The notes under the pieces: generated by a model | Databases searched by the model: none | What the model was told of the DNA's origin: nothing | Seen by the model: the letters and a program-made list of their open reading frames with translations, nothing else | Shown here: positions 37,901 to 48,685 of the stretch, piece by piece | How positions within the stretch are numbered: the first letter of the stretch is position 1 | Layout of the letters: the number at the start of each line of letters is the position of its first letter | Made by a program: the position numbers and the translations under genes | Origin: Pseudomonas sp. | GTDB taxonomy: Bacteria > Pseudomonadota > Gammaproteobacteria > Pseudomonadales > Pseudomonadaceae | Length of the DNA stretch: 64,000 bases | Direction of reading: 5' to 3' | Assembly (NCBI RefSeq): GCF_030698175.1 | Contig: NZ_JAUYNT010000030.1 | Span: 1 to 64,000, forward strand

Positions 37901-39941
37901 TGAAACCAGTACGCTTACCACTGAAATCGACACGGTGCAATCTTCGGTTACCTTCACGCTCGGCAATAATATCGAGAAACTCACTCTGACCGGAACTTCG
38001 GTAATCAATGGTACTGGTAACGCGCTGGCTAACACGCTCACGGGTAATGGCGCTGCTAACGTTTTAAATGGTCTAACTGGCAGTGATACGCTCATTGGCG
38101 GTCTGGGTAATGACACCTATGTAACGGATGGTGGTGATACCATTACCGAAGCCAGTACAAGTCTGACTGAAGTTGACACTGTGCAATCTTCTGTGACCTA
38201 TGCTCTTGGTGCTAACCTTGAGGATCTGACCCTGACGGGGTCTGCACTCATCAATGGTACTGGTAACGCTTTGGCTAACCGTCTCGACGGTAGTCTTAAT
38301 AGCTCGGCGAACGTTCTCACTGGTGGTGCGGGTAACGATATCTATGTGGTTGCTGCTGGAGATACCGCGGTTGAGACCAGTACGCTGAGCACTGAAATTG
38401 ATACCGTGCAATCTTCGGTCACCTTTGCCCTGGGTAGTAATGTCGAGAAGCTCACCCTGACCGGCGGTGCGCTAATTAGTGGTACAGGCAACACGCTGGC
38501 TAATACCCTTACTGGCAATGCCGTGGCTAACACCCTTAATGGTGGCTCGGGTAACGATACGTTAATCGGCGGTCTGGGTAATGATATTTATATAGTCGAT
38601 AGCGTGGCGGATGTTGTTACTGAAACCAGCACGCTGCTCACTGAAGTTGACACTGTGCAATCCTCTGTCACATTCACCCTCGGTAACTATGTTGAGAATC
38701 TAACCCTTATGGGGGCTGGGGTAATCAATGGTACGGGTAATGCGCAAGCCAACACTATTACCGGTAACGCGGCGGCGAACATTCTTAGTGGCGGTTCCGG
38801 TATTGATACGTTAGTCGGCGGCCTTGGTAATGATACCTACGTGGTTGATAATATTGCCGATGTTGTTACTGAAGCTAGTACTCTGGTTTCAGAGATTGAT
38901 ACCGTGCTGTCCTCTGTGACATACACGCTGGGTGCTAATCTCGAGAAATTAGTATTGACCGGCACGGGTGCTGTTAATGCTACTGGTAATGGATTGAATA
39001 ACACCCTTGCCGGGAATCTAGGCGCTAACATTCTCAATGGTGGTTTGGGTAACGACACCATGATCGGTGGTGACGGAAACGACACTTATATTGTCAATGT
39101 CGCTACTGATGTTGTCAGCGAGACGAGCACTGTGGCTACTCAGATCGATACCGTTCAAGCCGAGGTAAGCTACACGCTCGGCGCCAACCTTGAGAAATTG
39201 CTGTTGACCGGATCGGCCGCCATCAACGGCTTTGGTAACGGTTTGAATAACACGCTGACAGGTAATATTGGGGCGAACACGCTTAATGGCGGTGCAGGCA
39301 ATGACACGCTCATAGGTGGCGCGGGTAATGATATCTATGTGGTTGACAGTGTTGCCGATGTTGTTTCTGAGGCCAGTACGTTAAGCACTGAAATCGATAC
39401 TGTGCAGTCATTCGTGAGTTGGACTCTTGGTACCAATCTCGAAAATCTAACTCTGTCGGGCTCTGTCCTCATTAATGGCACGGGCAACGCATTGGCTAAC
39501 ACCATTACTGGTGGCGCAGGCGCTAATATCCTGAATGGTGTCGCTGGCAACGACACGATTCTTGGTGGTGATGGCAATGACACCTTAATTGGCGGTGCCG
39601 GCACGGATCAGTTAACCGGTGGAGCGGGGGTTGATACCTTTGATTTCAATGCGTTGAGCGAGATGGGCTTGGGGGCGCTGCGTGATGTGGTGTCGGATTT
39701 TGTCAGCGGTACAGACAAAATTGATCTTTCGACCCTGGATGCAAGTACTTTGGTTGCAGGTGATCAGGCCTTCACTTTGCTTGCGCTTAATGCTGCGCTT
39801 ACCGGGGCTGGCCAGTTAAGCTACAACACAACTACTCATATCCTGTCTGGTAGTATTGATGCTGATGCCGCTGCTGAGTTTGAGATACAGTTGCTGGGCG
39901 CTGGATCGGGGACTTTCACGGGCACTGATTTTATTGCCTAA
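34950..39941 (+). CDS. Large RTX-type repeat protein, probable type I secretion substrate
   Basis: A 1663-residue acidic protein with almost no lysine or cysteine. It consists of 18 units, each of about 75-100 residues: a beta-rich segment (consensus IDTVQSSVTYTLGANLENL, then LTGSGxINGTGN) followed by hemolysin-type nonapeptides (GGxGNDTLIGGLGNDTYVV). The last 110 residues switch to a serralysin-like end with GVDTFDFNAL, VVSDFVSGTDKIDLSTLD and a final FTGTDFIA, the kind of uncleaved C-terminal signal used by type I exporters. No enzymatic domain and no signal peptide are visible. It would fold on binding calcium outside the cell and may serve in adhesion, biofilm or surface layers. No ABC exporter gene is nearby. 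Confidence 0.85.
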   Translation: MSIISGSITAGDDVLVYDGADDTVDALDGNDSIDGGAGNDSLTGGLGDDTLIGGLGIDTLIGGEGSDDYVVDNASDVVTEDGTGEFDTDTVHASVNYTLGANLENLVLTGSALDGTGNAQDNVITGNTGNNTLDGGAGNDTLIGGLGNDIYVVDSIDDLVTEDSTEVTELDSVQSSVNYTLGENIEALVLTGANDINATGNVLNNTLDGNGGNNILDGGIGDDTLTGGLGNDTYVVDSASDLVVEASTIVSELDTVQSSVNYTLGANLENLVLLNTAVEGTGNELANTLTGNAVANILDGGAGLDTLIGGAGNDTYVVDTATDTIIETSTLVTELDTVQSSVTYTLGANLEKLVLTGGGDIDGAGNELANTLTGNGGLNTLTGGLGNDTYVIGVGDTVVETSTLLTEVDTVQSAMNYTLGANVEKLVLLEGSALLGTGNALGNTITGNSLGNTLDGGTGSDTLIGGLGNDTYVTDGGDTITETSALTAEIDTVQSSVSYTLGANLESLILTGGGDSNGTGNSLNNVLTGNSAINVLDGAAGNDTLNGTGNDTLIGGLGNDTYVVNVATDVISETGTLVAEIDTVQSAATYTLGANLEKLVLTGSTAINGTGNTLANTLTGNVAANVLNGATGSDILIGGLGNDTYVTDGGDTITETSTLLTEIDTVQSSVVYTLGANLEALELTGSAAINGTGNTLANTLTGNSGANLLNGLTGSDTLIGGLGNDTYVTDGGDTITETSTLLTEIDTVQSSATFTLGGNLENLTLTGSGAISGTGNALANSIVGNSAANSLTGAAGNDTLNGGSGVDTLIGGEGSDTYVVDSTTDVLSELGTGVTDIDTVQSSVTYTLGATLENLLLTGAGAVNGTGNASANSLTGNAGANILNGLAGIDTLIGGLGNDTYIVDNTSDVVTETSTLLTEIDTVQSTATFTLSSNLENLTLTGSGVVNGTGNNLANLITGNAAANVLTGGAGNDTYIVGAGDSVIETSTLTTEIDTVQSSVTFTLGNNIEKLTLTGTSVINGTGNALANTLTGNGAANVLNGLTGSDTLIGGLGNDTYVTDGGDTITEASTSLTEVDTVQSSVTYALGANLEDLTLTGSALINGTGNALANRLDGSLNSSANVLTGGAGNDIYVVAAGDTAVETSTLSTEIDTVQSSVTFALGSNVEKLTLTGGALISGTGNTLANTLTGNAVANTLNGGSGNDTLIGGLGNDIYIVDSVADVVTETSTLLTEVDTVQSSVTFTLGNYVENLTLMGAGVINGTGNAQANTITGNAAANILSGGSGIDTLVGGLGNDTYVVDNIADVVTEASTLVSEIDTVLSSVTYTLGANLEKLVLTGTGAVNATGNGLNNTLAGNLGANILNGGLGNDTMIGGDGNDTYIVNVATDVVSETSTVATQIDTVQAEVSYTLGANLEKLLLTGSAAINGFGNGLNNTLTGNIGANTLNGGAGNDTLIGGAGNDIYVVDSVADVVSEASTLSTEIDTVQSFVSWTLGTNLENLTLSGSVLINGTGNALANTITGGAGANILNGVAGNDTILGGDGNDTLIGGAGTDQLTGGAGVDTFDFNALSEMGLGALRDVVSDFVSGTDKIDLSTLDASTLVAGDQAFTLLALNAALTGAGQLSYNTTTHILSGSIDADAAAEFEIQLLGAGSGTFTGTDFIA

Positions 39942-39956
39942 GTTAGTCTGATAATG

Positions 39957-39988
39957 AACTGTAGCCCTTGACCGGGCTGCAGTTTAAA
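39957..39988 (+). terminator. Hairpin terminator of the RTX gene
   Basis: AACTGTAGCCC and GGGCTGCAGTT form an 11-bp stem with one mismatch and a 6-nt loop, 15 bp after the stop, followed by TAAAT rather than a long T run. Confidence 0.65.
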
Positions 39989-41945
<1,957 letters not shown>

Positions 41946-41953
41946 GTGCAGTC

Positions 41954-42070
41954 CGTAGGATGGGTGGAACGCAGCGATACCCATAGTTTCAAGGCGACGC
42001 GTTAGCACGCAGGTTTAGCCAGCGCGGGGATAGAGTTTGATGGGTATCGCGATGCTCAACCCATCCTACG
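41954..42070. repeat. Palindromic intergenic element in the guaB-guaA gap
   Basis: The left end CGTAGGATGGGTGGAACGCA continues to GATACCCAT, and the right end reads as its imperfect reverse complement, ending CAACCCATCCTACG, so about 31 bp at each end can pair. Elements with GTAGGATGGGT ends are frequent in Pseudomonas-type genomes. A related mini version lies at 50570-50595. In the guaBA messenger it would form a long hairpin between the two cistrons. Confidence 0.7.
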
Positions 42071-42181
42071 AGTCGCGAACTTGCAACACGGCAAGTTGTT
42101 GAAGATTTAAAGTCCGGGGCTGTGACTGTTGTTAACAGGCCAGCCCCGCATCATTTGTGCATTCCGCTACGAGAGACGGTC

Positions 42182-43759
42182 ATGGCCCACGACATTCACG
42201 CGCACCGCATCCTTATCCTCGACTTCGGTTCCCAGTACAGCCAACTGATTGCCCGCCGTGTGCGCGAGATCGGCGTGTACTGCGAGTTGCATCCTTTTGA
42301 TATGGACGACGCCGCGATCCGGGCGTTTGCCCCGCGCGGCATCATCCTCGCCGGTGGCCCGGAGTCGGTGCACGAAGCCGACAGCCCGCGCGCGCCGCAG
42401 GCGGTGTTCGACTTAGGCGTGCCGGTCTTCGGTATCTGCTACGGCATGCAGACCATGGCTGAGCAATTGGGCGGCAAGGTCGAAGGCTCTGACCTGCGCG
42501 AATTTGGTTATGCCCGTGTCGATATCGTTGGCAAGTCACGCTTGCTTGACGGCATCGAAGACAGCGTGGACGTTGATGGCCTGCTCGGTCTCGATGTGTG
42601 GATGAGCCATGGCGACAAGGTCACCAGCATCCCCCAGGGTTTCCATATTCTCGCCAGCACCCCGAGCTGCCCGATTGCCGGCATGGCCGACGATGGGCGC
42701 GCTTACTACGGCGTGCAGTTCCACCCGGAAGTGACCCACACCAAGCAAGGCGGGCGCATCCTCTCGCGCTTCGTGCTGGATATCTGTGGCTGTGCCGCGC
42801 TGTGGACGCCGTCGAATATCGTTAACGATGCCATCGCCAGCGTGCGTGCCCAAGTCGGCAGCGCCAACGTGCTGCTCGGCTTGTCGGGTGGGGTGGATTC
42901 CTCGGTGGTGGCGGCCTTGCTGCACAAGGCGATTGGCGATCAGCTGACTTGCGTGTTCGTCGATAACGGCCTGCTGCGCCTGCACGAAGGTGAGCAGGTG
43001 ATGGCCATGTTCGCCGAGAACATGGGCGTTAAAGTGATTCGCGCCAATGCCCAGGATTTGTTTCTGAATAATCTGGCCGGCGAAGCCGATCCGGAGAAGA
43101 AACGCAAAATCATCGGCCGCACCTTTATCGAAGTCTTCGATGCCGAGTCGTCGAAACTCGACAACATCAAGTTCCTCGCCCAGGGCACCATCTACCCGGA
43201 TGTGATCGAGTCGGCCGGTGCCAAGAATGGCAAGGCCCATGTGATCAAGTCGCACCACAACGTCGGTGGCTTGCCGGATGAGATGAACCTCAAACTGGTC
43301 GAGCCGCTGCGCGAATTGTTCAAAGACGAGGTGCGCAAACTCGGTCTGGAACTCGGCCTGCCGTACAACATGGTTTACCGCCACCCGTTCCCGGGCCCGG
43401 GCTTGGGTGTGCGCATCCTTGGTGAAGTGAAGAAGGAATACGCCGATCTGTTGCGCCAAGCCGACCATATCTTTATGGAAGAGCTGCACAACTTCGATTG
43501 GTACCACAAGACCAGCCAAGCCTTCGTGGTGTTCCAGCCGGTTAAGTCGGTTGGCGTGGTGGGCGATGCCCGTCGTTACGCCTGGGTCGTGGCCCTGCGT
43601 GCGGTGGAAACCATCGACTTTATGACCGCTCGCTGGGCCCATCTGCCCTACGAGCTGCTGGAAAAAGTCAGCAACCGCATCATCAACGAGATCGAAGACA
43701 TCTCCCGCGTCACCTACGACGTATCGAGCAAGCCACCCGCCACCATCGAGTGGGAGTGA
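42182..43759 (+). CDS. guaA: GMP synthase (glutamine-hydrolysing)
   Basis: A 525-residue enzyme converting XMP to GMP. The class I glutamine amidotransferase domain comes first ([18 protein letters not shown], catalytic Cys in [12 protein letters not shown], His/Glu in FHPEVTHT), then the ATP-pyrophosphatase P-loop [16 protein letters not shown], and the dimer domain [16 protein letters not shown]. The ATG at 42182 follows CGAGAGA. It ends at a strong terminator whose right half is repeated 4.7 kb downstream. Confidence 0.96.
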   Translation: MAHDIHAHRILILDFGSQYSQLIARRVREIGVYCELHPFDMDDAAIRAFAPRGIILAGGPESVHEADSPRAPQAVFDLGVPVFGICYGMQTMAEQLGGKVEGSDLREFGYARVDIVGKSRLLDGIEDSVDVDGLLGLDVWMSHGDKVTSIPQGFHILASTPSCPIAGMADDGRAYYGVQFHPEVTHTKQGGRILSRFVLDICGCAALWTPSNIVNDAIASVRAQVGSANVLLGLSGGVDSSVVAALLHKAIGDQLTCVFVDNGLLRLHEGEQVMAMFAENMGVKVIRANAQDLFLNNLAGEADPEKKRKIIGRTFIEVFDAESSKLDNIKFLAQGTIYPDVIESAGAKNGKAHVIKSHHNVGGLPDEMNLKLVEPLRELFKDEVRKLGLELGLPYNMVYRHPFPGPGLGVRILGEVKKEYADLLRQADHIFMEELHNFDWYHKTSQAFVVFQPVKSVGVVGDARRYAWVVALRAVETIDFMTARWAHLPYELLEKVSNRIINEIEDISRVTYDVSSKPPATIEWE

Positions 43760-43783
43760 TCCCGCCGTTCGGTTGATTCGCCA

Positions 43784-43811
43784 CCAGGGCAGCGCAAGCT
43801 GCCCTGGTCGT
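43784..43811 (+). terminator. guaA terminator
   Basis: CCAGGGCAGC and GCTGCCCTGG are perfect 10-bp arms with a GCAA loop, followed by TCGTTT, 24 bp after guaA. Its right arm is part of the left direct repeat that borders the accessory gene. Confidence 0.8.
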
Positions 43812-43828
43812 TTCTGCCCTGCGGTAAT
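43801..43828 (+). repeat. Left direct repeat bordering the STAND gene
   Basis: 28 bp beginning GCCCTGGTCGTTTCTG and ending GCGGTAAT recur at 48539-48566 with 26 of 28 bases the same. The left copy has the full terminator hairpin before it and the right copy does not, so this side is the original site. Confidence 0.75.
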
Positions 43829-43913
43829 GGCGATTTTCGTTAGTTAGATATTTGGGTTGCGATGGCAGTGCCAAGTAGTGATCCTAAATTTTGCCTGATA
43901 CGGATGGATCTGA

Positions 43914-46900
43914 ATGACGCCGCTTATGGATGAAGAAACCCAATCTGCACTTGTGCATGCCTCCCCTGTAGATGAGGGACGGGCAGGTCCTGATCGGGCA
44001 AATTATCTTGCTCTGGCGGATGCTGATTTTGAAACCCTCCTGTACAGCATCTACAAAGAGCGCGCGGCTGAGTTGCCTTGGTACAGCAATGTTCGCTTGA
44101 TGGTCACTGGGGCTGATCAAGGGCGGGATGTTTGGCTCACGAAGGATGAACGGCCAGTTGGGCTTATTCAGTGCAAAAAGGTTAAGGCTGGTTTCACCCG
44201 GCCGGACACGCTCCGTGAGGTAATCAAGTTCCTTCTAAATGTAGTGCTTGAGCCGGCGCTTATGCCAGACCCGGCTGGTTTCCGATTTATTCTTGCCCTT
44301 GCTTCGGATCCTGCCAGCACTACAGCCGATTTTTTCGATGCGCCACAGACTTGGCTAACTGCCAATGAAGCAGAGCTTTTAGGTCTGGTTGCCGACGTCA
44401 TTAAAAAGTATGAGGCATTCTCGACACTGAAGATCGAGGCGGTCATGCCAGGCATCGGTACGGCTCTGAAGAGCTTGAAATATGAGCTTATTAGGCCAGT
44501 CGACCTCGACGCGTTACTGGAGCGCATTCCTGCTGTCCGCCAGCAGTTTTTCAAAGTTCAGCTTGTCGTGGCTGTGGAGGATGCCGAGGCCATGATTGAG
44601 GCTCGGTTCGCTGCAGTCGGCTTGGTTTCAAAGAGCACACAGATATTCACCAGAGCTGATGTTGAGGAAGACATTACGCGTGGGTCACGCGGTCTGGCTG
44701 ACTGGCCTCAAAAGATTTGGGGGCAACATATAGAGCGGCCAGAGTTTGACGATCTGCTCCAGCGGATCAATCGGCAGCCAGCAGGCTCCACGCTGGTCAT
44801 CGGAGGTGCAGGGACTGGAAAGTCAGCACTTCTGGCTGAAATCTACTGCGTACTCAAAGCTCGCGGTCAGACTGTGCTGGCGATAAAAGCCGACATGCTT
44901 AGCCCAGATATTATGGATTTCTCCGATCTCGCTCGCGATCTTGGTATGTCAGGCGATATCGAGCAGGAGCTTCTCTCGCTGGCGGTTGAAGCCCCAGCGG
45001 TACTGATCATCGATCAGCTTGACGCTGTCAGTGAAGTGATGGATCAGAGTTCGCAACGTATGCAGGTCTTATTGCGTCTTGCGTCACGGTTGCAGGAGGC
45101 AAAGGGGCAAGAGGGCAATAAGCTCCCAATTCATGTCATCGTTTCCTCGCGACCTTTTGAGGCCAAGTTCGACGCTCGATTTATGTTGCTTGGTGCGGAT
45201 GAGTTACTACTTTCCCAGCCTCCGTTTGAGCGGGTATCCGCGCTGCTCGGTGAGCTCGGTATCGACGCGACGGTGGTGCCGGATAGCCTCAAAGAGACGC
45301 TACGTACTCCTTTTGCTCTCGGTTTATATGTAGATCTTGCCAAATCGGGCTTGAATCCCGCTGATCTGACCGCTGCAAATTTACTTGAACGGTGGCTCCA
45401 CAAGAAGCTCACCGCAGGTGCTGAGCGGGTTTCGTGTATGGCCTTCTTGCGCCAGCTTGCAGCTGACATGACGCAACACGAGAGCCTCTGGCGGCCGGCT
45501 GCTCACTATGATCAGGACTACAGCGAGATGCTGCGTTGGGCCGAGTCGATTGGCATCGTCATCCGCGAGGATGCCAGCATCGGCTTCAGTCATCAGTCTT
45601 GGCTCGATGATTTCCAGGCTAAGACGCTCCGAACTGCACAAGGGCTAGCTGATTACGCTTGGAGTCGACAGGAAGGGTTGTTTGCGCGGGGAACAATCTT
45701 ACGCGGCCTTGAGCACATGCGTCGGGTCGATGTGGCTTCTTTTGAGATGGCTATTCGCTTGTTGCTTCCAAATCCCAAGACGCGCAGACATTTACGTCAT
45801 CTTGTGGCGGATTATTTGGCGAGTGCTGATGATCCAAGTGCAAGCGATATTGCTTGGGTCGATTGGATGGCGCGTAACGATCATGCACTTGCGAATCGGG
45901 CATTTAGGCAGGTAGCGATACGATGGCCGTGCTGGCGATCAGGATTACTGCCGTTGTTGCCTCTCCTTTTGCAGGATGAACAACATCGCTGGAATGCGAC
46001 CATGTTGCTCATTCGAGAGGTCGTTGAGGACTCGAGCCAAGTGATGGATTTGGTCGAGCGCTATTGGTCGGATGCTTCACATGACAGAGACGTGTTTAGT
46101 CTCTGTGAGCGTTCTGGTATTGCGACTGATCGAGCAATCGTTCATGTCCGCAAGATATTGAGTCGAACGGTGTTGGCAGATTGGGCGATATCCCATTACG
46201 CCAGGACGTTGCATGAGAATGGTAATACCTGCATTGCTTTGGATTTCATCTCATTTTGGGCGGAGTCACAGACCGGGGATCGGCACAACGGCATCAAGGT
46301 TTATGGTGTTGAAAATATTGCGGCAGCTGCACCGCTCTATTGTGCCGAACGGCTTCTACCTTGGTTTGTCGGGGTGGCGTCGCGAGAGGTTGGTGAAGGT
46401 CGGCCTGGGCATCGATATCCGCAATCGATATCTATTCCCTACGATTGGAAAGATGACCCTGGCGAGGGGCATTTGACGCAACTTCTGCGGAGTGCGCTCG
46501 AAGAGTCAGCGGTTTCTGATCCGGTAGGGGCGCGCACCTTGCTTGCCACTGTTGTGGCTGTAGAAGTTGACGAGGTTCAGTCGTTGGTTGCCGACATCCT
46601 AGCGGCGAATCCGGTGACTTTTACTGAGTATGCGCTTGCGTTTCTCCTCGCCGATCAGCGACGCCTTCATCTAGGTAGTGACATGTTCGACGATGAAAGG
46701 GGCGTCAGTCAGATGATCTGTGGTTGGTCATCAAGCAATCTGATCGCCCAGATCATTCCTGGCCTCTCTACCGCTGATATTGAGCGCCTCCGCGACTATA
46801 TCGAGTCCTGGGAACCTTGGAGGGAGGACTTGCAAGAAGAGCGGGATCCTGCCCAGAGAAGGAATTTGCTTCGTTGGTCTGATGAGCGGAGATTGCGTTT

Positions 46901-48536
46901 GCTGGCCGAACTACCAGCGCAAAGTTTGGCCGCACGTCGTCGTAGGCAGGTTGAGGAGTGGAGGGTCGAGAAACCTGCACTGCAAGCAAAGCACCGAGGT
47001 CGGATGCGGGTTCGGGGAGTTGAGTCCCCTATGAGCCATGATCAGATGGCAAAAGCAAATGACGATGCGATTATCAAAATGCTCAATGAAGTCAACGACC
47101 AGTCTGGTCGTCATGAGCATCCGAAAGATTGGTTGAAAGGCGGTGTTAGTCAGTTATCTCGGGCTTTTGCCGCGCTTTCTAAATCGTCTCCAGATCGCGC
47201 TCTTCGTATCATTCCTCAGCTCCAATCCGGCCTGCACGAGCAAGTCGTGGGCGCAGCCATTCGAGAGTTGTCAGTAATCGAAGCGGTCAACGCCTCGATG
47301 CTTAAGGCGTTGATTTTGGATCTTCATGCCCGCGGTTTCTCTTCGAACGATTTCTGCCACGATGCTGCCAGTGCTATGACGGAACTCGCAAAGCGCATGA
47401 AGGGTCTTGAAGATCACGACATCAAACTGCTTCGTAGCTGGCTGCAGCGTGATCCCAATGTGTTGGCCGCTGAAACAGCGCGTCATGCCGAGCAAAGCAG
47501 GTCCAATCGCGAGCGGAATGAGAAACCAGATCAGCGCCCTGAGTCCATGATATTTGGCCGAGGTGGTGGAATGCGTGCTCTCCCTCAGTGCAATTTCACG
47601 CTGCTGTCAGCGATCACCGCAGGATATGTCCACCGTGATGGTGTGGGTTATGATGGTTGGCTTGCGGAGTTAGAGCTACATGTTACTCATCCTGAAGATC
47701 CAGAGGTTTGGAGTGCGATCCTAATGTACAGGTCGCATGTGCTCTGGTGGGCGGACGCCGCAAGAGTAGGGGGGCTGATTGAGGCGGTCTGGCGGAAATT
47801 TCCGGCGGCGTTTGAGGATGCTGCTGTAGTCCAATCGTTGTGGCGCCTACGTGCTCGCATGTGTACGAGCCTACAGCAGGAGATAGTTAACTTTTGGCTC
47901 AGTCATAGCGATCATAAGCTCAGACAAATCGGTGGTGAGTTCTCTGCGGCTAGCGTGATTGTCGATAGCGCTGCTGCTGGTGGTATGGGCGAGATAGTCG
48001 AAGCGGTGATGGCAGGTAGTGATATTTTCGCCAGGTCCGGCGTGTTGTTTGCCGCTGCTGCGGGATGGAGTGAGCCTGATCTCGATATCCGAAGGCGCTC
48101 GCACTCCTACCTCATTGCTGTCGCCAGCATTGTCAGTGGGTTCGAGGCTCATGCTCTATCTACAGCTGTAGATCGTGGAGAGCAATTACCTCCCGATGAG
48201 ATGACGCGAGCCCTGCTGGCTTCTGTTGCAGTCAATATTGATCTGCTCAAAGAGTCGATGGCGCGTCTATTTGTACGCTCGCTTCAGCACCTGTTGCTTT
48301 ATCCAGGCTTTGAAATGCTGGTGCTTGAAATCGCAGAAGCTGCAACTGAGCTTGCACGTACATCGCCAGAAAGAACCGTTGGAGGGTTGTACGACGGCGA
48401 ATTTATCGGGCTTGTGATTGCACTTCAGCGCTCACCAATAGAGATCAAAACTCGTGCGATGACGATCTATGAGCGCCTGCTTGACGCGGAGGTCTATGGC
48501 GCTGAGGACGCTGCAGAATTTGCCTTGCGCCGTTGA
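43914..48536 (+). CDS. Avs-like STAND NTPase with N-terminal Mrr-type nuclease domain (candidate antiphage)
   Basis: A 1540-residue three-part protein. Residues about 30-130 look like a PD-(D/E)xK/Mrr nuclease: E40, then GADQGRD (D72), then GLIQCKK (Q86 and K88). Residues about 275-480 are a P-loop NTPase of the STAND/NACHT kind: Walker A GGAGTGKSA (297-305), Walker B VLIIDQLD (363-370), and VIVSSRPFE (409-416). The remaining 1000 residues are mainly helical with no motif I can name, the place where Avs proteins bind phage proteins. This layout matches antiviral STAND (Avs) proteins, where target recognition causes assembly and nuclease activation; that function is inference. It is a single gene without partner or integrase, its GC is visibly lower than its neighbours, and its stop codon is two bases from the right direct repeat. 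Confidence 0.75.
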   Translation: MTPLMDEETQSALVHASPVDEGRAGPDRANYLALADADFETLLYSIYKERAAELPWYSNVRLMVTGADQGRDVWLTKDERPVGLIQCKKVKAGFTRPDTLREVIKFLLNVVLEPALMPDPAGFRFILALASDPASTTADFFDAPQTWLTANEAELLGLVADVIKKYEAFSTLKIEAVMPGIGTALKSLKYELIRPVDLDALLERIPAVRQQFFKVQLVVAVEDAEAMIEARFAAVGLVSKSTQIFTRADVEEDITRGSRGLADWPQKIWGQHIERPEFDDLLQRINRQPAGSTLVIGGAGTGKSALLAEIYCVLKARGQTVLAIKADMLSPDIMDFSDLARDLGMSGDIEQELLSLAVEAPAVLIIDQLDAVSEVMDQSSQRMQVLLRLASRLQEAKGQEGNKLPIHVIVSSRPFEAKFDARFMLLGADELLLSQPPFERVSALLGELGIDATVVPDSLKETLRTPFALGLYVDLAKSGLNPADLTAANLLERWLHKKLTAGAERVSCMAFLRQLAADMTQHESLWRPAAHYDQDYSEMLRWAESIGIVIREDASIGFSHQSWLDDFQAKTLRTAQGLADYAWSRQEGLFARGTILRGLEHMRRVDVASFEMAIRLLLPNPKTRRHLRHLVADYLASADDPSASDIAWVDWMARNDHALANRAFRQVAIRWPCWRSGLLPLLPLLLQDEQHRWNATMLLIREVVEDSSQVMDLVERYWSDASHDRDVFSLCERSGIATDRAIVHVRKILSRTVLADWAISHYARTLHENGNTCIALDFISFWAESQTGDRHNGIKVYGVENIAAAAPLYCAERLLPWFVGVASREVGEGRPGHRYPQSISIPYDWKDDPGEGHLTQLLRSALEESAVSDPVGARTLLATVVAVEVDEVQSLVADILAANPVTFTEYALAFLLADQRRLHLGSDMFDDERGVSQMICGWSSSNLIAQIIPGLSTADIERLRDYIESWEPWREDLQEERDPAQRRNLLRWSDERRLRLLAELPAQSLAARRRRQVEEWRVEKPALQAKHRGRMRVRGVESPMSHDQMAKANDDAIIKMLNEVNDQSGRHEHPKDWLKGGVSQLSRAFAALSKSSPDRALRIIPQLQSGLHEQVVGAAIRELSVIEAVNASMLKALILDLHARGFSSNDFCHDAASAMTELAKRMKGLEDHDIKLLRSWLQRDPNVLAAETARHAEQSRSNRERNEKPDQRPESMIFGRGGGMRALPQCNFTLLSAITAGYVHRDGVGYDGWLAELELHVTHPEDPEVWSAILMYRSHVLWWADAARVGGLIEAVWRKFPAAFEDAAVVQSLWRLRARMCTSLQQEIVNFWLSHSDHKLRQIGGEFSAASVIVDSAAAGGMGEIVEAVMAGSDIFARSGVLFAAAAGWSEPDLDIRRRSHSYLIAVASIVSGFEAHALSTAVDRGEQLPPDEMTRALLASVAVNIDLLKESMARLFVRSLQHLLLYPGFEMLVLEIAEAATELARTSPERTVGGLYDGEFIGLVIALQRSPIEIKTRAMTIYERLLDAEVYGAEDAAEFALRR

Positions 48537-48538
48537 GC

Positions 48539-48566
48539 GCCCTGGTCGTTTCAGCCCTGCGGCAAT
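48539..48566 (+). repeat. Right direct repeat bordering the STAND gene
   Basis: Matches 43801-43828 at 26 of 28 positions (TTTCAGCC for TTTCTGCC and GGCAAT for GGTAAT). It starts two bases after the stop of the accessory gene and only contains the right half of the guaA terminator. Confidence 0.75.
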
Positions 48567-48576
48567 CGGTCCGCCG

Positions 48577-48601
48577 GCCAGGCTCGCCTTGTCTGGCTTT
48601 T
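48577..48601 (+). terminator. Weak hairpin after the STAND gene
   Basis: GCCAG and CTGGC pair around an 11-nt loop and are followed by TTTT. The stem is short, so termination may be incomplete. Confidence 0.4.
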
Positions 48602-48685
48602 GAATGAGAAGATATCGCAATTGTCCGCCCGGAGATGTTCCGGACTGGCGTCTTCCCGGATGGCGTCCGGGCTATGGGAAACCTT

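Noticed and set aside
34950-39941. Regular DNA repeats that could suggest a CRISPR array
   Set aside because: They lie in one open frame, units are 225-300 bp and encode RTX peptides; there are no short repeats with unique spacers and no cas genes.
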